A model generated the notes under the pieces. It was not told where the DNA came from. It did not search any database and saw only the letters and a list, made by a program, of their open reading frames with translations. A program made the translations under genes and the position numbers. Of a stretch of 64,000 nt of DNA, positions 15,531 through 24,161 are shown piece after piece (position 1 is the stretch's first letter; the number at the start of each line of letters is the position of its first letter). Location: the NCBI RefSeq assembly GCF_000226215.1, contig NZ_AGFF01000012.1, positions 1 to 64,000 on the forward strand, read 5' to 3'. This DNA is from Dietzia alimentaria 72 (lineage in GTDB: Bacteria > Actinomycetota > Actinomycetes > Mycobacteriales > Mycobacteriaceae).

Positions 15531-17408
15531 CTAGACGGTGCCGGCGACGATATCGTTCTCCGCACCATCGTAGAACGGGATGTACCCCTTCTCTTTGGAC
15601 AGCACGTACAGGGGCTCGTCAAAGGTGGAGGTGTCGAACGCCTGCTCGCGCAACTCGGTCTTGCGGCTCTTGAACGTGGAGGTGTGCTCGAGCTCCCTGG
15701 ACAACCTGATGAACTGCGGGATCGCGTAGGACGGAAGGGTCTCGCGCAGGTGGCGGGCCAGGCCCTCGCCGTCGAACTCGGCGTCGTCGTTGAGGCGCAC
15801 CGCAGCCATGCCGGCCTTGCCGTCGGCGCCGGGGACCGGCACGCCGTAGACCACAGCCTGGTCGACTTCGGGGCGGGCTCCCACGGCGGACTCGACCTCG
15901 GTGGTGGCCACGTTCTCGCCCTTCCAGCGGAACGTGTCGCCCAGGCGGTCGACGAACGAGGCATGCCCCAGCCCTTGGTCCAGCATGAGATCCCCGGAGA
16001 TGAACCACGCGTCCCCGTCGGCAAAGGCGTCGCGGACGATCTTCTTCTCCGTTGCCTCCTTGTCGGTGTAGCCGTCGAAAGGCTGCGAGTCGGAGATGCC
16101 GCTCAGGAGCAGTCCGGTGCCGCCCCTGCCGACCTTCTTCAGGCGGCCGTTGGAGTTACGGAGGGGATCGCCGGTGTCGGCGTCGTACTCGACGATCGCG
16201 AAGTCCATGGGGCAGTAGCCGGTGGTCCGCTGGACGTTGAACGCGTTGACAAAGGCGATGTTGCACTCGCTGGCCGCGTAGAACTCACAGATGCGGTCGA
16301 TCCCGAACCGCTTCTGGAACTCGGACCAGAGCTCGGGGCGCAGGCCGTTGCCTGTCATCACGCGGATCGAATGGTCGCGGTCGCCAGGGCCGGGCTTCTG
16401 GTTGAGCAGGTACCGGCAGATCTCGCCGATGTAGATGGCCGCGGTGGCGCCGGAGTCGCGGGCCCGCTCCCAGAACTTGGTCGCGGAGAAGTGCTCTTCG
16501 ATCGCCATGCAGGCGCCGGCGGCGAGCACGCAGCCGAGGCCTACGGTGAGGGCGTTGTTGTGATACATCGGAAGCGGGCAGAGCAGGACGTCGTCCTTCT
16601 TCAGGCGCACGCCCGACAGGCCGAATCCGGCCATGGCCCGGTTCCACCGGTAGTGCGTCATGGCGGACGCCTTCGGCAGGCCCGTGGTGCCGGAGGTGAA
16701 CACGTAGTAGGCGGTCTCGGTGCCGACTGTGGCGTCGGCCTCCGGCGGATTGGTCTCGCCCACGTCCTCGCCCAGGGTGGCGAGCTCATCCTCGAGCCAC
16801 ACCAGATCTGACAGTTCCTCGGGGCGGTGTCCGGCGGCGATCTTGTGATGCGGCAGGTCGACCTCGGTGCCCACGGCGACGAGCTCACCGATCCAGTTCT
16901 CGCGCGGGATCGAGTTGACGGCTTCCGCGCATTCGGCGCCGACCAGGGTGACCTTGGCCTCGAGAATCTTCTGCGAGTGGTCCAGGACGTCGCCGCGTTG
17001 GTGGTGATTGAGCAGCCCCACCGAGGCGCCCGCCTTGACCGCACCCATGATGGCGATCATGACCTCGGCGCGGTTGCCCATGCAGATGCCGACGGTGTCA
17101 CCACGCCGTACGCCTCTGGTCTGGAGTACGTCCGCCAGACGGTTGGCGCGCCGGTTGGCCTCGCCGTAGGAAATCTCGGTGCCCCGGAACCGCACGAAAG
17201 GCGCGTCGGGCCGGGCTGCGGCGTGCTCCTGGAACTTCCGACCGATCGACACCCTGTCCTTGCTGCGCGAGGTCCGGACGATCCACAAGCCGTGGAGGAC
17301 TGTCGGCAGATCGGCAGCCAGGGAGGGCAGTCCCCGGGCCAGGTCGAGTGGGCTGAGTGTGCGAGCGCCCTCAGACTTCCGGGCGGCGCTGCGGGTCCGT
17401 CCGGTCAC
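15531..17408 (-). CDS. fadD6: Long-chain acyl-CoA synthetase, FadD6-like
   Basis: A 625-residue adenylate-forming enzyme of the FATP/very-long-chain acyl-CoA synthetase type. YVFTSGTTGLPKA is the ATP-binding P-loop, EFYAASECN the A5-type motif, and DRLGDTFRWKGENVAT the hinge region. The N-terminal NHHQRGDVLDHS segment matches mycobacterial FadD6 as I remember it. It activates long-chain fatty acids for degradation or lipid assembly. The GTG start overlaps the tetR stop by 4 nt (GTGA), so the pair is translationally coupled. Confidence 0.88.
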   Translation of the reverse strand: MTGRTRSAARKSEGARTLSPLDLARGLPSLAADLPTVLHGLWIVRTSRSKDRVSIGRKFQEHAAARPDAPFVRFRGTEISYGEANRRANRLADVLQTRGVRRGDTVGICMGNRAEVMIAIMGAVKAGASVGLLNHHQRGDVLDHSQKILEAKVTLVGAECAEAVNSIPRENWIGELVAVGTEVDLPHHKIAAGHRPEELSDLVWLEDELATLGEDVGETNPPEADATVGTETAYYVFTSGTTGLPKASAMTHYRWNRAMAGFGLSGVRLKKDDVLLCPLPMYHNNALTVGLGCVLAAGACMAIEEHFSATKFWERARDSGATAAIYIGEICRYLLNQKPGPGDRDHSIRVMTGNGLRPELWSEFQKRFGIDRICEFYAASECNIAFVNAFNVQRTTGYCPMDFAIVEYDADTGDPLRNSNGRLKKVGRGGTGLLLSGISDSQPFDGYTDKEATEKKIVRDAFADGDAWFISGDLMLDQGLGHASFVDRLGDTFRWKGENVATTEVESAVGARPEVDQAVVYGVPVPGADGKAGMAAVRLNDDAEFDGEGLARHLRETLPSYAIPQFIRLSRELEHTSTFKSRKTELREQAFDTSTFDEPLYVLSKEKGYIPFYDGAENDIVAGTV

Positions 17409-18034
17409 GACTGCTCCTCTTTATGGGTGGTGGGGAGTGACCTGGCGGGATCGCCCGAGAGTCCACGCCAGGCGAGTTCGACGACGACCCCGGCGGCCAC
17501 CGATGTGGGGATGGAACGGTGTGCGACCCGGTCCGCGACCGCCTCACCCGCACCGACGAGCGCGGTGGCCACCACTTCGAGGACCTCGCGGCTGCGCTCG
17601 TCGACGGAGTTCTGGGCCAACAGATCGGCGGTCAGGTCCACCAGGACCGAGCGGGTCTTCTCGACCTCCTCGGCGAACGCCGGTTCGGCCACGGCCTGCC
17701 GGTAGACGACGTTCCAGGAGTCGGTGTGCTGATCGACGTACTCGAGAAAGGCCTCCACCACGCTCTCCAACCGCCCCCGCGGGCCGCTGCTGCCGGTCGC
17801 CGCGGTGGTGAGTTGGTCGATGAGGCGGCCGGATTCCCGCACCACGCACGCCGCGAACAACTCCTCCTTCGAGCCGTAATACAGATAGAGCATGGGCTTG
17901 GAGATGCTGGCGTCACGGGCGATGGCGTCCATGGAGGCTGACCGGTAGCCGAGATCCGAGAACACACGGATGGCCGAGTCGAGCATCTGCTGCTCGCGGA
18001 TCGCGCGCGGGATGCGCTTTGTCCCCGTCGTCAC
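17405..18034 (-). CDS. TetR family repressor of the fadD6 operon
   Basis: A 209-residue TetR regulator. The helix-turn-helix spans about residues 25-55 (YRSASMDAIARDASISKPMLYLYYGSK); the remaining helical domain would bind the inducer, plausibly a fatty acid or acyl-CoA given the coupled gene. The GTG at 18034 has GGGAGGAG 6 nt upstream; a longer frame to 18559 crosses the operator and is rejected. The perfect palindrome at 18077-18092 lies 43 bp upstream, predicting autorepression. Confidence 0.88.
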   Translation of the reverse strand: MTTGTKRIPRAIREQQMLDSAIRVFSDLGYRSASMDAIARDASISKPMLYLYYGSKEELFAACVVRESGRLIDQLTTAATGSSGPRGRLESVVEAFLEYVDQHTDSWNVVYRQAVAEPAFAEEVEKTRSVLVDLTADLLAQNSVDERSREVLEVVATALVGAGEAVADRVAHRSIPTSVAAGVVVELAWRGLSGDPARSLPTTHKEEQS

Positions 18035-18076
18035 TTCGGTCTCCTCCCGAGCGCGTGGTGTCGTATGCCACACCAA

Positions 18077-18092
18077 CTTACCGGCCGGTAAG
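18077..18092. promoter_or_regulatory. Palindromic TetR-type operator
   Basis: CTTACCGGCCGGTAAG is a perfect 16-bp palindrome between the divergent tetR-fadD6 and DUF2613-aftD genes. Size, symmetry and position are those of a TetR-family operator. It could also affect the divergent transcript. Confidence 0.72.
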
Positions 18093-18211
18093 GACTTGTG
18101 GGGCACGACTAGCGCATGAGGTCGGGTGTGTCGGGTGCTACTCTTCTGGCGTCGGAGTGCCCCACGGCACCTCCGTTGGCCTCTTTTCACGTGAACCGCA
18201 GGGAGAACTCG

Positions 18212-18379
18212 ATGAGCTTCGGTACCGGAGCGCTCGCCAGCGCCGTCGGCGGAATCGTCCTCGGCGGAATCGTCGCTTTTGGCGCGAACACCGCAATGGC
18301 CGAGAACTCGATCCCGGAGGTCTCCCAGCCGCCCGCCGACCAGGCCCTCCTCGGCCAGGTCGAGTACGGCGCCCGCTAG
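18212..18379 (+). CDS. DUF2613 small membrane/secreted protein
   Basis: A 55-residue protein with one hydrophobic glycine-rich segment (GALASAVGGIVLGGIVAFGAN) followed by AMAEN, which looks like a signal-peptide cleavage region, and a short polar tail ending LLGQVEYGAR. This matches DUF2613, a mini-protein next to aftD in mycobacteria (Rv0236A, from memory). The ATG at 18212 has GGGAG 7 nt upstream; longer frames are rejected. It lies 22 nt before aftD and is probably co-transcribed. Confidence 0.85.
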   Translation: MSFGTGALASAVGGIVLGGIVAFGANTAMAENSIPEVSQPPADQALLGQVEYGAR

Positions 18380-18401
18380 TCCCTCACCACTACCGGCGTA
18401 G

Positions 18402-21400
18402 GTGATCCACGGGATCCGTCTCGGCGTCGGCGCGCGCGACGCGGTCGTCGCATTCTTCGCGTTCTTTCTACTGGCCTGCATGCAGGCCCCGGGCCTCGTC
18501 GTCCCGGACACAAAGTACGACCTGGTTGTCGACCCCGTTCGCTTCCTCTCCCAGGCCACCCATCTATGGACCGGCCTGTCCTTCGGCGGCCAGGTCCAGA
18601 ACCAGGCCTACGGCTACCTCTTCCCGCAGGGACCGTTCTTCGCCCTGTTCGACCTGGTGGGATTGCCCGCCTGGCTGACCCAGCGCCTGTGGTGGGCGGT
18701 CCTGTTCACGGTCGCCTTCGTCGGAGTGGTGCGGGTGGCAGCCGCGCTGCGGATCGGCACCCGTTCGACCCGTGCGGTCGCCGGGGTCCTCTATACGTTG
18801 GCTCCGCGGATGCTGGGCGACCTGGGCTCCATCTCCTCGGAGATCTGGCCCGTCGCGTTGGCGCCGTGGGTGCTGCTGCCCGTGATCCGGGTGCTGCAGG
18901 GCCGGATGTCCCCGCGCCGTGGCGGGGCCGGGGCCGCGCTCGCGTTGGCGCTGATGGGAGCGGTCAACGCCGTGGCCACCGTGGCCGCGTGCCTGCCGGC
19001 GATCCTATGGTGGGCCATGCATCGGCCGGGTCGGACATGGGGTCGCCTGGCCGCCTGGTGGCTACCGCTCTCGGCCGCCGTCTGCGTGTGGTGGGCCGTG
19101 CCGCTGCTGCTGCTGGGCAGGGTCTCGCCGCCGTTCCTCGACCACATCGAGTCGGCGGAGGTCACCACCAGATGGGCGTCCGTCACCGAGGTACTCAGGG
19201 GCGCGTCCACGTGGGTGCCGTTCGTCTCCACCGACCGGGTTGCCGGTGCTGCGCTGACGAGCGAACCGGTGTACGTGCTGGTCACCGGTGCGATCGCGGC
19301 CATCGGCATTCTGGGACTGCTGCGCCGGGGAATGCCCGCGCGCGGCCGACTGTTGGTGATCGCGGCGGTGGGTCTCGTGGCAATGGCGGCGCCGTGGGTC
19401 GGCCCGGCCGGCGGCGGGCTCGCCGAGACGCTGCGTGCGTTCCTCGACGGCTCGGGCGCACCGCTGCGCAACGTCCACAAATTCGACCCCCTCGTGCGGC
19501 TGCCATTGGCCCTGGGGTCGGCGCACCTGTTGGCGCACTTGCTCAGCGGGGTGGGCGCGGACCGTAAGCGGGCACTGTCCGCGCTGGCGCATCCCGAGCG
19601 GAACCGTGCAGTCGCGGCCGCCATGGTGATCGTGCTGGTCGGAGGCATTTCGGTGGCACCGGCGTGGCTCGGCAGGCTCGCCCCGGTGGGAGCACACGAG
19701 CGCCTGCCAGATTACTGGCCGGCCGCCGCCGAGTGGCTGTCGGAGAACGCGCCGGTCGATCGTGCGGGGGAGGCCGGTGACGGCCCCGACCCCGCCGCCA
19801 CGACCCGCGCCCTGGTGGTGCCGGGTGCCTCGTTCGGACGCCAGGTGTGGGGCGTGACGCGGGACGAGCCCCTCCAACCCCTCGCCGAGACCCCGTGGGC
19901 CGTGCGCGACTCCGTGCCTCTGCAGCCGGCGCCCGCGATCCGCGCCCTCGACGCGGTCCAACGCCGCCTGGCCGACGGTCGACCCGCCCCCGGTGCCGCT
20001 GGCACGCTCGCCTCGCTGGGTGTGGGTTTCCTCGTGGTGCGCAACGACCTGTCCGAGGACTCGGGTGCGCCGCGTCCCGCGCTGGTCCATCAGGCGATCA
20101 ATGGTTCACCCGGCCTGGTGAAGGTCGCCGAGTTCGGCGATCCCGTCGGCGGAGCCCGCGCACCGGACGGTGGGGAAAGAAGCAACGGAAACGACGACGA
20201 CGAGGCGGTCGTGGTGCCGGACTCCGGACTCCGGCCCGCCTATCGCGCGATCGAGATCTACCGCGTCGACTCCAGGCTGGGGGCGGACTCCGAGTCTTCC
20301 GGCCCTCCGCGGTCAGCCACGGCCCCGTACACGGTGGAGGTGCGCGACCTGCCGGTGATCGCCGGCGGACCGGAGGCGATGTCCAGCCTCGACGATTTGC
20401 TAGCGAGCCGCGACACGATCGGCTCGCCGTCGCGGGTCACCCGACTTCTCGAGTCGGACGCCCTGGCCGCCGGCGTCGACCCGGCCTCGGACCCGTTCCC
20501 GCGTCCTCGCCCGGTCTCGGTAACCGGGCCGGTGCTCACCGATTCGCCGACCGACCGCGAGACCGATTTCGGACGCGTCGACCACCACTCTTCGGCCGTT
20601 CGAGCCGAGGGGGACCCGCGGCGCAGCCGGGGCACGGTCCCGGACTACGCGGCGACGATCGCCGAAGAGCAGCCGCCCAGGGCGCAGGCCCGGTGGTGGG
20701 ACGCGAGGGTGACGGTGTCGTCGTCAGCGGCGGACTCGTCGCAGACCGGCCCCGTGCGGCCCGCGCACTCGGTGGCCGCAGCAGTGGACGGAGACCCCGA
20801 CACGACCTGGCGCTCGGGCGGTTACGGCTCCGCCTTCGGTGAGTGGATGGAGATCGACCTGCCCGAGCCGGTCGACCGCGCGGTACTGAGACTGACCGTG
20901 CCCGCCCCGGACGTCGGGCCGGAGGTCGCCAGTGTGCAGATACGGACGGATACGGGCACCACCACCGCCTACCCGTCGGCCGACAACGAGCTCACCGTGG
21001 CGCTGCCCCCGGGCCCCACCGGGCGGGTTCGCGTGACCGCGACCGGGTTCGCCGACGGCGGCCGCGGCACCTACTTTGAGATCGCCGAGATCGGACTGAG
21101 TGCCAGCGGTCAGGAGATCCCGCTGCTGCGGACCGTTGCCCTGCCCGACCGGCCCGAGCCCGACCCCGACGATCTCGCCGCCCGCGCGCCGTCCGGCTGG
21201 CTGCTGCGCCAGGAACTCGCCGGCCGGTCCGACTGCGTTCACGGCGGCAGCCCGGTCGACGGTCTGGCCGGTGCGGAGGAGGAGACCGGCTCGGTCCGCT
21301 GCGCCCCCGATCTCGCGATCGAACCCGAGGAACCAGGCCGCTTCGCCCGACTGCTCGACGTGCCCGCCGACACCGCCGTCGCTCCGCAGCTGCTCGTGCG

Positions 21401-22919
21401 CCCGCGTCCCGGGCCCGCACTCGACGACGTCCTGCGCGGCACGCCCGCGACCCGGGCCCGGCAGGTCAAGGCGTCCGGCGAAGCCCTGGTCACCGACCCC
21501 GCCGGGTCGGCCGGTGCGGCCGTGGACGGCGACCGCGCCACCAGTTGGCACGCGCGGGATGTGCCCTCGCCGTCGCTCGCACTGCGACTGCCCACTCGTC
21601 AGCTCGTCGGCTCGCTGCGACTCTGGGCGTCCCGCTCCGCCGTCCCGGCCGCGCCGAGCGTCATCACCGTGGACACCGGAGTCCAGAAAACCCGCGTCGA
21701 CCTGGACTCTCTCCCGGTCGAGGAGGACGGCTCGGTGATCGTGGACCTGCCCGCGGACTTCACCGACGCCGTCACCCTCCGTGTGGACGACACCCACGAC
21801 GTCCGCAGTCCGGCCGGGGCCCGGGTCCCCGCCGGTATCGCCGAGGTGTGGGTGCGGGATGACTCAGGCGCCCGCATCGGAGCGCTGCCCGCCGCCAACG
21901 ACGATCCCGTCACCCTGACCTGTACCGACGGGCCTCGCGTGCACATCGGCGACCGGGTGGTCCGCACCAGGGTCGAGGCCACGCGCCGGGATCTCCTGCA
22001 GGGCCGCGCACTCCGGGCGGAACTGTGCGACGTCGACCCCCTTGCGCTGGCCGCGGGGCCGCAGGAGATCTCCGTTGAACCTGGTGAGGCGTTCACGGTG
22101 GACACGGTGGGCCTCGTCGTCGTCGACCCCGGAGGAACCACGGGCGGACCCGCACAGGTCCTCGGCGGGGCCTCCCAGCCCACCCGGGCTGTCACGACCA
22201 TGGCGTGGGAGGACTCGCGGCGCGAATTGCACTTGACCGGCTCGCTGCGCGAACGCGTGCTGGTGGTGCCGGAATCGGTGTCCCCGGCGTGGGAGGCACG
22301 GCTCGTGGCCGACGATTCCGGCGAGTTGCTCGACGTGCGACCCGTGACCGTGGACGGCTGGAAGCAGGGCTGGGTGCTGCCCGCAGGACCCGGCGCGACC
22401 CTCGTGCTGACCGTCCCGCTCGATGCGCCGTATCGGGCCGCGCTGATCACCGGCCCCGTCGCGTTGTTCCTGGTCCTGCTCCTGTTCCTCGTCCGCGGAG
22501 GCCGCGACCGGGCGGGCGCACGGGCCACCCCGCGGCAGGCACGTGGTGCAGTGACCGCGGCTGCTACCGCCGGCGTCGGCTACGTGTTGGCCGGTCCGGT
22601 CGGGCTCGGACTGGCCGTCGCGCTGACCGTCAGCGCACTGGGCGCGAGCCGCTATCTCGGCGCCGGCCGGGTGCGACGGATGCTGATCGCGGGATCCGGC
22701 ATCGGGATCGCCACCGGCGCCGCGTTGCTGGCTCGTTCACCCTGGCCCGATCCGCTCTCATACGCCGGCGACGGATGGGCGCCTCAGGTCGCGACGATGG
22801 TCGGACTCGTCTGCGCCGGACTAGCCGCGGCCTGGCCCTCGGACGGCAGAGCTCCCGTCTCGCGGCCCGGTGCCCGGCGTGATGCCCGGCGTGATTTCCT
22901 GCGCGGTGACAGCCAGTGA
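18402..22919 (+). CDS. aftD: Alpha-(1->3)-arabinofuranosyltransferase AftD
   Basis: A 1505-residue giant membrane glycosyltransferase that adds arabinose from decaprenyl-phosphoryl-arabinose to arabinogalactan/LAM. An N-terminal GT-C module of about 11 helices (residues 1-420) carries the first-loop acidic motif DTKYDL. A long extracytoplasmic region follows with discoidin/F5-8C-like carbohydrate-binding modules (DGDPDTTWRSGGYG near 785, DGDRATSWHARD near 1040), then two or more C-terminal helices (about 1345-1490). Length and architecture fit mycobacterial AftD. GTG start. The 3' end overlaps the convergent acyltransferase by 136 nt. Confidence 0.93.
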   Translation: MIHGIRLGVGARDAVVAFFAFFLLACMQAPGLVVPDTKYDLVVDPVRFLSQATHLWTGLSFGGQVQNQAYGYLFPQGPFFALFDLVGLPAWLTQRLWWAVLFTVAFVGVVRVAAALRIGTRSTRAVAGVLYTLAPRMLGDLGSISSEIWPVALAPWVLLPVIRVLQGRMSPRRGGAGAALALALMGAVNAVATVAACLPAILWWAMHRPGRTWGRLAAWWLPLSAAVCVWWAVPLLLLGRVSPPFLDHIESAEVTTRWASVTEVLRGASTWVPFVSTDRVAGAALTSEPVYVLVTGAIAAIGILGLLRRGMPARGRLLVIAAVGLVAMAAPWVGPAGGGLAETLRAFLDGSGAPLRNVHKFDPLVRLPLALGSAHLLAHLLSGVGADRKRALSALAHPERNRAVAAAMVIVLVGGISVAPAWLGRLAPVGAHERLPDYWPAAAEWLSENAPVDRAGEAGDGPDPAATTRALVVPGASFGRQVWGVTRDEPLQPLAETPWAVRDSVPLQPAPAIRALDAVQRRLADGRPAPGAAGTLASLGVGFLVVRNDLSEDSGAPRPALVHQAINGSPGLVKVAEFGDPVGGARAPDGGERSNGNDDDEAVVVPDSGLRPAYRAIEIYRVDSRLGADSESSGPPRSATAPYTVEVRDLPVIAGGPEAMSSLDDLLASRDTIGSPSRVTRLLESDALAAGVDPASDPFPRPRPVSVTGPVLTDSPTDRETDFGRVDHHSSAVRAEGDPRRSRGTVPDYAATIAEEQPPRAQARWWDARVTVSSSAADSSQTGPVRPAHSVAAAVDGDPDTTWRSGGYGSAFGEWMEIDLPEPVDRAVLRLTVPAPDVGPEVASVQIRTDTGTTTAYPSADNELTVALPPGPTGRVRVTATGFADGGRGTYFEIAEIGLSASGQEIPLLRTVALPDRPEPDPDDLAARAPSGWLLRQELAGRSDCVHGGSPVDGLAGAEEETGSVRCAPDLAIEPEEPGRFARLLDVPADTAVAPQLLVRPRPGPALDDVLRGTPATRARQVKASGEALVTDPAGSAGAAVDGDRATSWHARDVPSPSLALRLPTRQLVGSLRLWASRSAVPAAPSVITVDTGVQKTRVDLDSLPVEEDGSVIVDLPADFTDAVTLRVDDTHDVRSPAGARVPAGIAEVWVRDDSGARIGALPAANDDPVTLTCTDGPRVHIGDRVVRTRVEATRRDLLQGRALRAELCDVDPLALAAGPQEISVEPGEAFTVDTVGLVVVDPGGTTGGPAQVLGGASQPTRAVTTMAWEDSRRELHLTGSLRERVLVVPESVSPAWEARLVADDSGELLDVRPVTVDGWKQGWVLPAGPGATLVLTVPLDAPYRAALITGPVALFLVLLLFLVRGGRDRAGARATPRQARGAVTAAATAGVGYVLAGPVGLGLAVALTVSALGASRYLGAGRVRRMLIAGSGIGIATGAALLARSPWPDPLSYAGDGWAPQVATMVGLVCAGLAAAWPSDGRAPVSRPGARRDARRDFLRGDSQ

Positions 22920-24058
22920 CGCGACGGCTCCTCCACCAACGCGTAGCTGGCCGCGGCGATCACCGTCGACACCACCACCGTCACCAGCCAGATCGTGAGC
23001 ATCTGCCCGGCGAACATCTCCACGAACGCTATCTGGAACGCGAAATGCAGAACCAGCACGTGCCACAGGAACACCCCGTAGGACCATCTGCCGAGGGCGT
23101 TCATCACCGGTGAGCCCAGGACAGCGAAACGCAGCCCCGCCGGTGCCAGTGCGATAGGGGCGAGAAGACAGAACGCCACCACTGCGCCCAGAGCGGTGCG
23201 GGCCGCGAACTCCGGGCCCGCCGGGTGGACGAACCCCTCGGTGAACCACTGGGGGACGGTGGTGGCGAAATACGCTGCGGCAGCCACCGACCACCACGCC
23301 CATCGCGCGTGCCGGTGACGGGCCAGCGCCGCCACCCGGCCGGGGGGAGCCGTGGAGAGTTCGGCAAGGATCATCCCCGCCGCGAACCACGAGGTGAAGG
23401 CCGGCGGCAGGATCTGGTCGTTCAGCCGGTCAGGCAACCCGAGCTCATACCAGGGCACCAACGCCCAGCCCAGACTCGCCACCCCCACTGTGGCGATCAC
23501 CGGGATGCGCCATCGCGCCGCCTGACCCCGCAGCGCGGCCAGAGCCCACCACAGCAGCGGCAGCACGAGATAGAACACCATCTCCACCGAGAGCGACCAC
23601 GCGTGCGTGAGGCCCTCGACCAGAGAATCAGGAACTAGGACCTGCGTCAGCGTCAGGTTGGACGTCCAGGTCCACAGCGAACTGTGGGCGTTCCGCGGGA
23701 TGAGGAGGAACGCCGCCGCCACCAACACCAGATACGCCGGCATGATCCGCACCAGCCGTGACAGCAGGTACTCCCCCGCGGGACGCGCCGTGCCCTCACC
23801 GCCGCGTCGCGCGTGAAGAGCGTGGGCCCGCCAGAGTAAAAACCCCGAAAGCGCGAAGAACACCGCCACAGACAGGTCCATCCGACCCCATATGCGGTGG
23901 ATCACCGACCCCGTGGACGAGGCGGTCTGGAACGCCACGTGCGTCGTGAGCACCGAAAAAGCAGCGACCGCGCGCATACCCTCGAGCGCCGGAACATACC
24001 CCTTCGCGGAGGGCAGAGTTCCGACTCGTTGGTCGGGGGTGCCGAATGCGTTCTTCAT
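22784..24058 (-). CDS. Acyltransferase 3 family membrane protein
   Basis: A 424-residue OafA/NodX-type acyltransferase with about ten membrane helices. The typical N-terminal YVPALEGMRAVAAFSVLTTHVAF contains the conserved Arg and His, and RLVRIMPAYLVLV is the second motif. It would transfer an acyl group (acetyl, succinyl or longer) to an envelope glycan or lipid. It corresponds in position and strand to Rv0228 of M. tuberculosis (from memory). Start: ATG 24058, or GTG 24061 which spaces GGAGAAG better. A frame to 24385 runs antisense into the DUF3068 gene and is rejected. Confidence 0.85.
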   Translation of the reverse strand: MKNAFGTPDQRVGTLPSAKGYVPALEGMRAVAAFSVLTTHVAFQTASSTGSVIHRIWGRMDLSVAVFFALSGFLLWRAHALHARRGGEGTARPAGEYLLSRLVRIMPAYLVLVAAAFLLIPRNAHSSLWTWTSNLTLTQVLVPDSLVEGLTHAWSLSVEMVFYLVLPLLWWALAALRGQAARWRIPVIATVGVASLGWALVPWYELGLPDRLNDQILPPAFTSWFAAGMILAELSTAPPGRVAALARHRHARWAWWSVAAAAYFATTVPQWFTEGFVHPAGPEFAARTALGAVVAFCLLAPIALAPAGLRFAVLGSPVMNALGRWSYGVFLWHVLVLHFAFQIAFVEMFAGQMLTIWLVTVVVSTVIAAASYALVEEPSRHWLSPRRKSRRASRRAPGRETGALPSEGQAAASPAQTSPTIVAT

Positions 24059-24161
24059 CACTGTTAATCTTCTCCTGATGAGGGCCCGGCCGGGCGATCG
24101 CCCCGGGAAACCACCCGGCATGAGCCGGCGGGCCGAGAGCGCGATACCAGGAGGACATCCG

